Part shown: positions 1 through 5,026 of the stretch, piece after piece
How the letters are laid out: every line of letters starts with the position of its first letter
How positions within the stretch are numbered: the first letter of the stretch is position 1
Source of the DNA: an uncultured Sphingomonadales bacterium
GTDB taxonomy: Bacteria; Pseudomonadota; Alphaproteobacteria; Sphingomonadales; Sphingomonadaceae
Length of the DNA: 5,026 bases
Assembly (NCBI GenBank): GCA_903958285.1
Contig: CAJBSR010000337.1
Coordinates: 1 to 5,026 of the forward strand
Direction: 5' to 3'
Made by a program: the position numbers and the translations under genes
Notes under the pieces: generated by a model
The model's input: only the letters and a program-made list of their open reading frames with translations
Told to the model about the DNA's origin: nothing
Databases searched by the model: none

Positions 1-312
1 GCACTCAACGGCGCCAAGCTCAAAAGCACGCAGCGAGGTTTCTGCGCCCTTTCCTGTGCGGGTCGACAACATCACAACGGGAAGGGGATTGGTGCTCATG
101 ATTTCGGCAAGGAAATCAAGACCATTCATGCCGGGCATTTCTACGTCAAGCGTGACGACGTTGGGGCTCAAGTCCTCGATCATGTCGCGGGCTTCATTGG
201 CATCGCGTGCAGCGCCCACAACCTCAATCCCCTTGGTCCGTTCCAGCACATCGCTGAACAGCGCCCTCATGGTGATCGAGTCATCAACGACCAGAACTTT
301 TGCGACCGACAT
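1..312 (-). CDS. cheB: Second CheB-like protein, N-terminal receiver domain (3' end cut by window edge)
   Basis: The 104 codons in the window, from the ATG at 312-310 to the window edge, encode an almost complete response-regulator receiver. The acidic pair is Asp10/Asp11 (VLVVDDSITMRA), the phosphoacceptor is Asp56 in TLDVEMPGMNGLDFL, and the conserved switch Ser/Thr lies in MLSTRTGKGAE. The EMPGMNGL signature and the GAE...LGA(V/F)(D/E)C stretch are typical of CheB rather than CheY. Reading stops just before the expected Lys-Pro. In CheB proteins this domain controls a C-terminal methylesterase that demethylates chemoreceptors; that half would lie left of the window and is not seen. The start is supported by GGGGA at 319-323, 6 bases upstream, and the gene follows cheW after a 33-base gap. 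By hand alignment without gaps, 54 of 99 residues match the receiver of the other CheB (1752-2786), so the two are clear paralogues. It could instead be a receiver-only or otherwise fused protein. Receiver assignment is sure; full CheB is likely. Confidence 0.85.
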   Translation of the reverse strand, partial: MSVAKVLVVDDSITMRALFSDVLERTKGIEVVGAARDANEARDMIEDLSPNVVTLDVEMPGMNGLDFLAEIMSTNPLPVVMLSTRTGKGAETSLRAFELGAVEC

Positions 313-318
313 TTTTTA

Positions 319-323
319 TCCCC
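319..323 (-). promoter_or_regulatory. Ribosome binding site of the second cheB-like gene
   Basis: On the coding strand GGGGA lies 6 bases before the ATG at 312, inside the 33-base gap after the cheW stop codon. It fixes the start of the partial gene. The gap is too short and shows no hairpin with a T-run, so I see neither a promoter nor a terminator in it. Confidence 0.6.
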
Positions 324-345
324 ACAACGAAACAAATGGATGAGA

Positions 346-789
346 TCAGGCTGCTTCGGCAACGCTGATTTCGGGTTCTATGGCCAACGCATCGAGGGCC
401 AAAATCATGACCATGCGGTCTTCAATTGAGGCAAGGCCGCGGATGATTTCGCCCAAGCGGTTGCCAGACACGTCCGGCGGCGCCTGCAGGTTTTCTTCAT
501 CAATCGTGACGATGTCGTTGACGGCATCCACGATGAGACCTTGGAGCTGTTCATTCACGCGAACCACCATGATGACATGGCGGGCAGACGGGTCTGTCTC
601 TCCCCAACCAAGGCGCGCGCGCAGGTCCATGACGGGCAGCACTGTGCCACGAAGATTGACGACGCCGCGCACATGGTTGGCGACGTGCGGCAAGGCTGTG
701 GTTGGGGACCAGGCACGAATCTCGCGCACGGCCATGATGTCGATGCCGAGAACCTGCTCGCCAATCTGGAAGGTGATGAACTGCTGCAT
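346..789 (-). CDS. cheW: Chemotaxis adaptor protein CheW
   Basis: A 147-residue single-domain CheW, the cytoplasmic scaffold that links chemoreceptor tips to the P5 domain of CheA in signalling arrays. The CheW fold spans nearly the whole protein, beginning QQFITFQIGEQVLGIDI. The receptor/CheA-binding hallmark RGVVNLRGTVLPVMDLR is at about residues 41-57, with Arg47 in the conserved NLRG position. The later strands GLIVDAVNDIV and a C-terminal MVMILALDAL complete the fold. The length is ordinary for CheW (about 150-170). I chose the ATG at 789 because AAGGA lies 7 bases upstream. An in-frame TTG at 810 would add 7 residues that sit on the Shine-Dalgarno sequence and would nearly touch the cheY stop. 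The gene follows cheY by 17 bases and precedes the second cheB-like gene by 33. It is the only cheW in the window. Identification is firm. Confidence 0.97.
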   Translation of the reverse strand: MQQFITFQIGEQVLGIDIMAVREIRAWSPTTALPHVANHVRGVVNLRGTVLPVMDLRARLGWGETDPSARHVIMVVRVNEQLQGLIVDAVNDIVTIDEENLQAPPDVSGNRLGEIIRGLASIEDRMVMILALDALAIEPEISVAEAA

Positions 790-796
790 GACGAAA

Positions 797-801
797 TCCT
801 T
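797..801 (-). promoter_or_regulatory. Ribosome binding site of cheW (decides the start)
   Basis: AAGGA on the coding strand, 7 bases before the ATG at 789. It lies in the 17-base gap between the cheY stop (809-807) and cheW. It supports the ATG over the upstream TTG at 810. Confidence 0.75.
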
Positions 802-806
802 CAATC

Positions 807-1175
807 TCAATGCGTGACGCGGCGGACAGCTGCGGCAAGCTTGTCTGGGTCAAAGGGCTTCACGATCCAGCCCGTCGCGCCGGCATCGCGGGCACGGACT
901 TTCTTCTCGTCTGAGCTTTCTGTGCTCAGGACGAGGATCGGCATGTCGCGATAGCGGTCTTGCTTGCGCAGCGCCTCGATGAGGCCGAACCCGTCCATGT
1001 TCGGCATATTGATATCGGTAATGACGAGATCAGGAATATGCCGGTTGAGCCAGTCGAGCGCGATCAGCCCGTCCTCTGCGTCGTGAACGACATGACCTTG
1101 GCCAACAAGCGCGTGCTTCAACAAGGCCCGCATGCTGGGGCTGTCGTCGACTGTGAGGATCGTAATGGGACCCAT
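807..1175 (-). CDS. cheY: Chemotaxis response regulator CheY (single receiver domain)
   Basis: A 122-residue stand-alone receiver that accepts phosphate from CheA. Phospho-CheY-type proteins bind the flagellar switch, or act as phosphate sinks when several are present. Visible residues are the acidic pair Asp10/Asp11 (TVDDSPSMRAL), phosphoacceptor Asp54 in ITDINMPNMDGFGLI, switch Ser84/Thr85 (LVLSTESS) and Lys106 in TGWIVKPF. There is no output domain, and the length is normal for CheY (about 120-130). Position 103, three residues before the Lys, is Trp, where E. coli CheY has Tyr106. I chose the ATG at 1175 because AAAGGA lies 9 bases upstream. Starting at the in-frame 1256 would add 27 residues unlike a receiver and would overlap cheD by 62 bases. 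The gap from cheD is 19 bases. Whether this CheY drives the motor or acts as a sink cannot be told from the window. Confidence 0.96.
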   Translation of the reverse strand: MGPITILTVDDSPSMRALLKHALVGQGHVVHDAEDGLIALDWLNRHIPDLVITDINMPNMDGFGLIEALRKQDRYRDMPILVLSTESSDEKKVRARDAGATGWIVKPFDPDKLAAAVRRVTH

Positions 1176-1190
1176 AAAGGGTGGTCCTTT
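1176..1190 (-). repeat. Small inverted repeat covering the cheY Shine-Dalgarno
   Basis: In the mRNA sense the 15 bases just before the cheY ATG read AAAGG-ACCAC-CCTTT, a perfect 5-base-pair stem with a 5-base loop. The left arm is the Shine-Dalgarno core and the right arm abuts the start codon. Alternatively, GGACC (1187-1183) can pair with GGTCC (1172-1168) across the start codon. Both pairings are seen directly. Any effect on translation is inference, and such a short stem could arise by chance. It is not followed by a T-run, so it is not a terminator. Confidence 0.4.
1185..1190 (-). promoter_or_regulatory. Ribosome binding site of cheY (decides the start)
   Basis: AAAGGA on the coding strand, 9 bases before the ATG at 1175 and inside the 19-base cheD-cheY gap. 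It is one of the better Shine-Dalgarno matches in the window and fixes the cheY start. It also forms one arm of a small inverted repeat (separate entry). Confidence 0.7.
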
Positions 1191-1194
1191 CCAG

Positions 1195-1755
1195 TTAAAA
1201 AAGTTCGACATCACCCACGCGGGCGGGCGCTGCGGGCCGCAATGGCGGCATCGCACTACTTGGAACGTCCTCGGTGGGAATATGTTTACAACGGATCTGT
1301 CCGGTGGCCGGTTTCAGGTCCAATCTTCTGGCGGCAGAGCCGCCTGTATCTTCCAGGCTAATGGGAATGCCGTCTTGACGCAGAAAATCGCGCGCAAAAT
1401 TTGCGTTCGATGTCCCGATATGTGCCATGGCCCGGTGGATGTTTGAACCACCATAAATATGCGCTTTCATTGTGGACCGGTTTGCGCCGCGCTTGATCAT
1501 TTCGTTGATCAGCTGTTCCATCGCGAAAGCGCCATAAAGCCGTTGCTTTAGGGGATCTCTTTCGCTCCCGGCGCCCGGCTCGGCGAGCAGGAAGTGGTTC
1601 ATGCCACCCGCTTCGATAGCCGGATCGAAAAGGCAGATCGCGATGCAACTGCCCAAAACGGTTGAGAGCACAAGTTGCGGATCATCGCTGACATAAAAGT
1701 CGCCTTGGATGACGTTGATGCGGTTCTTGGCCGAAAGGATGGCATTTGTGTTCAT
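1195..1755 (-). CDS. cheD: Chemoreceptor glutamine deamidase CheD
   Basis: A 186-residue CheD, which hydrolyses the side-chain amide of chosen chemoreceptor glutamines to glutamate and so creates methylation sites for CheR. The core is LVLSTVLGSCIAICLFDP followed by GGMNHFLL. The nucleophile is Cys37 and the catalytic His is His54, 17 residues on as in known CheD proteins. The third catalytic position, six residues before the Cys and Thr in the characterised Thermotoga enzyme, is Ser31 here, followed by Thr32. Further family marks are KAHIYGGSNI (residues about 97-106), IGTSNANFARDFL and a later DTGGSAARRL. The Pro/Ala-rich tail after about residue 160 is probably flexible. The ATG at 1755 overlaps the cheB stop as ATGA, with a modest GAGG 10 bases upstream, suggesting translational coupling. 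In Bacillus, CheD also binds the phosphatase CheC; no cheC is visible here. Identification is firm. Confidence 0.96.
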   Translation of the reverse strand: MNTNAILSAKNRINVIQGDFYVSDDPQLVLSTVLGSCIAICLFDPAIEAGGMNHFLLAEPGAGSERDPLKQRLYGAFAMEQLINEMIKRGANRSTMKAHIYGGSNIHRAMAHIGTSNANFARDFLRQDGIPISLEDTGGSAARRLDLKPATGQIRCKHIPTEDVPSSAMPPLRPAAPARVGDVELF

Positions 1756-2786
1756 GCGAATACGGCCTCAGCGACGCGGTTGATTGGCAAAATTTTGTTG
1801 GCTGCCCCGAGTTCAGAGGCGGCGCGCGGCATACCGTAGACGATGGATGTGGCTTCATCTTGGGCGATGGTTTCAGCGCCCGCCTTTCGCATCGCCAGAA
1901 GGCCGCGGGCGCCGTCTTCGCCCATGCCTGTCAGCAGGATGCCGGTGGCGTCCCCTTGGACGACAGACGCGACCGATTCAAAAAGCACATCAACACTGGG
2001 GCGATGTCCGGAGACAGGGTCGGCCACTTTCAACTGTGATAACAATCTGGAGCGCCCTCTGACCACAAGATGGCGTTCGTTGCCCGGTGCGATGTAGACA
2101 TGGCCGGGCTTGAGGAAGCAATCGCTCTCCGCCAGCGCGACGTGCGCCGGAGAGATCGTGTTCAACCGCCGTGCCAAGGCTTTGGCCAGTGCACCGGAGA
2201 TATGTTGCACGATCAGCGTCGGAGGACAGTTAGCCGGCCACTGCGCCAGTAATTTGGTCAGCGCCTCAACGCCGCCGGTGGAGGCACCAATGGCAATCAG
2301 CCGTTTCGCATGACCTTGTCCGGCGGCATTCGACGCAGCGGTCACGCCCACTGCTGCACGCTGGACGATTGTTGTTGGCTGGCGGGCGCCATGGCGGGCG
2401 GCAAGCCGAATGCTATGGGCCAGCACCCCTCCATCGCCGGCGAGCAGATTGCCATCATGTCCGGAGGGCTTTTCGTAACAGTCGAACGCCCCGATCTGGA
2501 GGGCTTCCATGGTGACTTCAGCACCCCGCCCAGTTCGTCCCGACACAATGATGACCGGCGTCGGGCGCAGCGCCATGATTTTGGCGAGAAACTCCAACCC
2601 GTTCATGCCCGGCATCTCAATATCGAGGGTTATGACGTCGGGGTTGAGTTCCTTGATCCGCTCACGCGCTTCCGCCGCGTTCGCCGCTGTGCCGACGACC
2701 TGGATATCGCCTTCCTTGCCGAGCATGGTCTTCAGGATGGCCCGCATTGTTGCGGAATCATCGACGATCAGTACGCGGGTGCTCAT
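1752..2786 (-). CDS. cheB: Chemoreceptor methylesterase/deamidase CheB
   Basis: A complete 344-residue two-domain CheB, a cytoplasmic enzyme that removes methyl groups from receptor glutamates (and deamidates glutamines) when phosphorylated by CheA. The receiver spans residues 1-107, with acidic pair Asp9/Asp10, phosphoacceptor Asp55 in TLDIEMPGMNGLEFL, switch Ser82 and Lys106-Pro107. A variable linker runs to about residue 160. The esterase domain follows, with Ser169 in IGASTGG, His195 in VQHIS and Asp291 in TGMGEDGARG. This is the expected Ser-His-Asp triad, and each residue is exactly five positions later than in the Salmonella enzyme (164, 190, 286). The length is normal. The ATG at 2786 overlaps the cheR stop as ATGA; the upstream ribosome-binding match is weak, so coupling to cheR is likely. 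The 3' end overlaps cheD in the same way. Nothing looks broken. The second CheB-like gene at 1-312 is a diverged paralogue. Confidence 0.98.
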   Translation of the reverse strand: MSTRVLIVDDSATMRAILKTMLGKEGDIQVVGTAANAAEARERIKELNPDVITLDIEMPGMNGLEFLAKIMALRPTPVIIVSGRTGRGAEVTMEALQIGAFDCYEKPSGHDGNLLAGDGGVLAHSIRLAARHGARQPTTIVQRAAVGVTAASNAAGQGHAKRLIAIGASTGGVEALTKLLAQWPANCPPTLIVQHISGALAKALARRLNTISPAHVALAESDCFLKPGHVYIAPGNERHLVVRGRSRLLSQLKVADPVSGHRPSVDVLFESVASVVQGDATGILLTGMGEDGARGLLAMRKAGAETIAQDEATSIVYGMPRAASELGAANKILPINRVAEAVFA

Positions 2787-3655
2787 GCGTCTCGCTTTCT
2801 GTAAATTGTCTTCCCGACCATTTCGAAATGTCGTCCGCTCGCGCCCGGAAGGCGTTCGCTATGCCCAATGTAAAGATAACCCCCCGGCTCCAGACAGGCG
2901 GCCAGACGCTCGACCAGCTCTTCCTTTGTCGGCTCGTCAAAATAGATCATCACGTTGCGGCAAAAGATGACATGGAATGTTTTGTTGAAAGGCCAGTCGC
3001 CGAGGAGGTTAAGCCTGCGAAACCGCACAAGTTTCCGAACCGGATCGGCGATCTGTAGCGTGTCGCCTGCATCTTTGGTCCAGTTGTTGCGAAGTGGCGC
3101 AGGCACGGGTGCAAGCCCGACTTTGGGATAAATTGCCGCCCGCCCTGTTTCGAGAACGCTGTCGGTCAGGTCACTGGCGAGAAATGCAAATTTGCCCTGT
3201 GCAAGCTGTAATCCCGTGCTGCGTTCAGGGCCGAGCAGCGTAAAGGCGAGCGAATAAACCTCTTCCCCGCTGGAACAGCCAGCTGACCAGAACCGGATCA
3301 TTTCCCCGCTCTTTGCGCGTCGGATCAAATCATCCCGCAAATGGTCACGGAAGTGATCAAAATGATGATCTTCGCGATAGAAGTAGGTGTGATTGGTGGT
3401 GAGCAGGGCCACGGCCTTGCGGCGTTCCAGATGATCCTGCTGGATCAGTGAAATATATTCCGAGAAGGTCTCAACATTCCGATCCCGCAGCCGCCGGGCG
3501 AGCCGGGAGTAAACCAGCGTCGCCTTGCCCAGCGGCAGGACGTTACCGGACTCGCGATAGATGAGCTTCGAAATTGTATCGAAGTCCCTTCGGGAAAAGA
3601 TACGTCCATTCTCGCCCTCAAAGGGGCTGCCAATATTCAAGGATGGCATGTTCAC
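2783..3655 (-). CDS. cheR: Chemoreceptor glutamate methyltransferase CheR
   Basis: A 290-residue SAM-dependent O-methyltransferase that methylates receptor glutamates and opposes CheB during adaptation. The N-terminal helical domain carries the basic, receptor-facing stretch LVYSRLARRLRDRN (about residues 47-60). It is followed by the family mark TTNHTYFYRE (86-95), with Arg94. The SAM-binding domain shows WSAGCSSGEE (123-132), an acidic Asp162 in LASDLTD, the RLNLL turn near 214-218, FCRNVMIYFD (231-240) and GGYLYIGHSE (258-267). The length matches the family (about 270-290). The GTG at 3655 overlaps the cheA stop as GTGA, the same 4-base pattern as the next two junctions. An ATG at 3649, two codons later, is an equally possible start and would make the protein 288 residues. 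Neither has a strong Shine-Dalgarno, so translation is probably coupled to cheA. No receptor gene is in the window. Confidence 0.97.
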   Translation of the reverse strand: MNMPSLNIGSPFEGENGRIFSRRDFDTISKLIYRESGNVLPLGKATLVYSRLARRLRDRNVETFSEYISLIQQDHLERRKAVALLTTNHTYFYREDHHFDHFRDHLRDDLIRRAKSGEMIRFWSAGCSSGEEVYSLAFTLLGPERSTGLQLAQGKFAFLASDLTDSVLETGRAAIYPKVGLAPVPAPLRNNWTKDAGDTLQIADPVRKLVRFRRLNLLGDWPFNKTFHVIFCRNVMIYFDEPTKEELVERLAACLEPGGYLYIGHSERLPGASGRHFEMVGKTIYRKRDA

Positions 3656-5026
3656 GCGGCAAGATCCAACTCGCGTGGGCTATGAGCGGCGGATGCCAAG
3701 GCTTCGACATCGACGATCAACGCGATCCGACCATCGCCGAGGATGGTTGCTCCACCAATTCCAGTGATAGGGCGGAAATTGGTCTCTAGGCTCTTGATCA
3801 CAACCTGACGCTGATCCTGAATGGCGTCGACTTGGATGGCGATTTGTCCGAAGGATTCCGTTTCAACGACGATGAGGACGCTCTGTTCTGATACAGTCTC
3901 CGTCTCTCCGATACCCAGGCTGGTGATCAGCGGGATGACGGGCAAGAAACTGCCGCGGACGTTGATGACGTGCTGTGTTGGTGAAAGGCGCTTCAACTCT
4001 CCTGGTTTGGCTTGCAGGCTTTCGACCACATTGTTGAGCGGCAAGATCAATGTCTCGCCGCCGCAACTCACAATCATCCCGTCCGCAATCGCGAGGGTGA
4101 GGGGGAGGGAGAGCGAGAAGGCGGTGCCCTTGCCGGGTTCTGAGGAGATACTGACGCGGCCGCCAAGGCCCTGAATTGCCTGCTTGACGACATCGAGACC
4201 AACGCCGCGGCCAGAGATATTCGAGACCTGTTCAGCGGTTGAAAAGCCCGGTGCGAAGATCAGGTTGTCGATCTCGTCATCTGTCAGGCGCGCATCTGCG
4301 GCCACAATCTTTCGATCAACTGCCTTTTGGAAGACGCGTGCGCGGTCAATCCCGCGGCCATCGTCCGACACGCTGATCAGGATGTGTCCACCCCGCTGCT
4401 CAGCCGCCAACCGGACATTGCCTTCCGCTGCCTTGCCAGCGGCGATGCGGTCTTCGATTTTTTCGAGGCCGTGGTCGATGGCGTTGCGGATGAGATGGGT
4501 CAGCGGTTCGCCGATCCGCTCAATCACCGTCTTGTCGAGCTCGGTTGCTTCGCCTTCGACCGTCAACGTGACCCGTTTGCCGGTTTCGGCCTCAAGTTCA
4601 CGCACAATGCGAGGCACGCGGCTGAACACGGACCGGATGGGCTGTGCGCGCAATGCCATGGCGCAATCCTGCAACTCACGCGTCAGATATTCGAGCTGCG
4701 AGAGCTCATCTTCTGCGGCAACACCTGCGCCGCTCAGGCGTTGCGCCAGCATCGATTGAGTGATGACCAGTTCCCCGACCGTGTCGACGAGCCGGTCCAG
4801 TCGGTCCAGATCGACACGGATGGTTGGAATTGGCGCAGCGTTGACCTGTACGTTGGGAGCAGGTCCAGATACTGGCGTTTCTGTCGGCACAGGCGCAGGT
4901 GATGCGGCATCAAGTTTTGGGGCGGTTGCGATTGGAGTTGCTGTAGCGGGTAGAGGTGCAGTTACGTCCTCATTTTCCGGAGCCACTATAGGAAACGCCT
5001 CAACCTTTGGTGCCGCTGGCGCCACC
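3652..5026 (-). CDS. cheA: Chemotaxis histidine kinase CheA, C-terminal part (5' end outside window)
   Basis: The last 457 codons of CheA, the cytoplasmic kinase that autophosphorylates under receptor control and feeds CheY and CheB. Counting from the first full codon in the window, residues 1-67 are an Ala/Pro-rich linker. About 68-145 is the P3 dimerisation helix pair (LDRLDRLVDTVGELVI...ALRAQPIRSVFSRVPRIVREL). About 146-310 is the P4 ATPase, with the N box HLIRNAIDHGLE (Asn181, His185), the G1 box DDGRGID (221-227), FAPGFST (257-263) and the G2 box SGRGVGLDVV (271-280). About 311-457 is the P5 CheW-like domain, with INVRGSFLPVIPL around Arg357. All ATP-binding motifs are intact. The phosphorylated-His P1 domain and any P2 domain are outside the window. 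The first in-window GTG is an internal Val codon, not a start. The TGA stop overlaps the cheR GTG. Identification is firm; only the N-terminal half is unknown. Confidence 0.98.
   Translation of the reverse strand, partial: VAPAAPKVEAFPIVAPENEDVTAPLPATATPIATAPKLDAASPAPVPTETPVSGPAPNVQVNAAPIPTIRVDLDRLDRLVDTVGELVITQSMLAQRLSGAGVAAEDELSQLEYLTRELQDCAMALRAQPIRSVFSRVPRIVRELEAETGKRVTLTVEGEATELDKTVIERIGEPLTHLIRNAIDHGLEKIEDRIAAGKAAEGNVRLAAEQRGGHILISVSDDGRGIDRARVFQKAVDRKIVAADARLTDDEIDNLIFAPGFSTAEQVSNISGRGVGLDVVKQAIQGLGGRVSISSEPGKGTAFSLSLPLTLAIADGMIVSCGGETLILPLNNVVESLQAKPGELKRLSPTQHVINVRGSFLPVIPLITSLGIGETETVSEQSVLIVVETESFGQIAIQVDAIQDQRQVVIKSLETNFRPITGIGGATILGDGRIALIVDVEALASAAHSPRELDLAA

Noticed and set aside
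56..343. 95-codon plus-strand frame at the left edge
   Set aside because: It is antisense to the second CheB receiver, whose minus-strand frame has all receiver hallmarks.
313..345. Possible terminator or promoter between cheW and the second cheB
   Set aside because: The 33-base gap has an A-run just before the ATG but no preceding hairpin and no convincing -35/-10 pair. It fits an ordinary ribosome binding site spacer.
790..810. TTG start for cheW, 7 codons upstream
   Set aside because: These codons include the AAGGA ribosome binding site of the ATG at 789, and the CheW fold begins at that ATG.
1176..1256. Upstream extension of cheY by 27 codons
   Set aside because: The extra residues are not part of a receiver fold, overlap cheD by 62 bases and contain the Shine-Dalgarno for the ATG at 1175.
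541..1361. Plus-strand open frames of 137 and 133 codons opposite cheW, cheY and cheD
   Set aside because: They run antisense across three well-conserved genes and their boundaries, and their translations resemble no domain.
2310..2970. Plus-strand open frames of 164 and 153 codons opposite cheB and cheR
   Set aside because: They are antisense to the CheB receiver, linker and CheR C-terminus, and show no motif.
4093..4121. Purine-rich, G-run tract on the plus strand as a possible quadruplex or triplex
   Set aside because: There are only three clear G-runs, and the tract is explained by Ser/Leu codons of the conserved LSLPLTLAI segment of CheA on the other strand.
4184..4902. Two 191-codon open frames on the plus strand opposite cheA
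   Set aside because: They lie wholly antisense to conserved CheA kinase domains, have low-complexity Ser/Arg-rich or unrecognisable translations, and have no supporting context. They are shadows of a GC-rich gene.

Overview
The window is a block of chemotaxis signalling genes, all on the minus strand and packed with almost no intergenic DNA. The genes come, in transcription order (right to left), as cheA (5' end cut by the right window edge), cheR, cheB, cheD, cheY, cheW and a second cheB-like gene (3' part cut by the left edge). The proteins are standard members of their families with their main catalytic residues in place. The base composition is moderately GC-rich. The CheY signature TGWIVKPF, the CheD/CheB/CheR combination and the close packing suggest a Gram-negative proteobacterium, most likely an alphaproteobacterium. 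That assignment rests on general resemblance, not on a search.

Layout: 3652-5026 holds the C-terminal part of the CheA histidine kinase (Ala/Pro linker, dimerisation, ATPase and CheW-like domains). 2783-3655 holds the CheR methyltransferase, 1752-2786 the CheB methylesterase and 1195-1755 the CheD deamidase. Each of these genes overlaps the next by 4 bases. 807-1175 holds a single-domain CheY, 346-789 a CheW adaptor, and 1-312 the receiver domain of a second CheB. These last three are separated by 17-33 bases, and each has its own Shine-Dalgarno sequence. No promoter, terminator, RNA gene, mobile element, CRISPR array or long non-coding stretch was found, so the window looks like the interior of one operon.

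How the genes work together: chemoreceptors (not in the window) bind CheW and the P5 domain of CheA and control CheA autophosphorylation. CheA passes phosphate to CheY, which acts on the flagellar motor or serves as a phosphate sink, and to CheB. CheR methylates receptor glutamates; CheB removes the methyl groups, and CheB and CheD deamidate glutamines, which together give adaptation. The main oddity is two CheB-type receivers in the same operon beside a single CheR. I see no unknown system here; the noteworthy points are variations on a known pathway.
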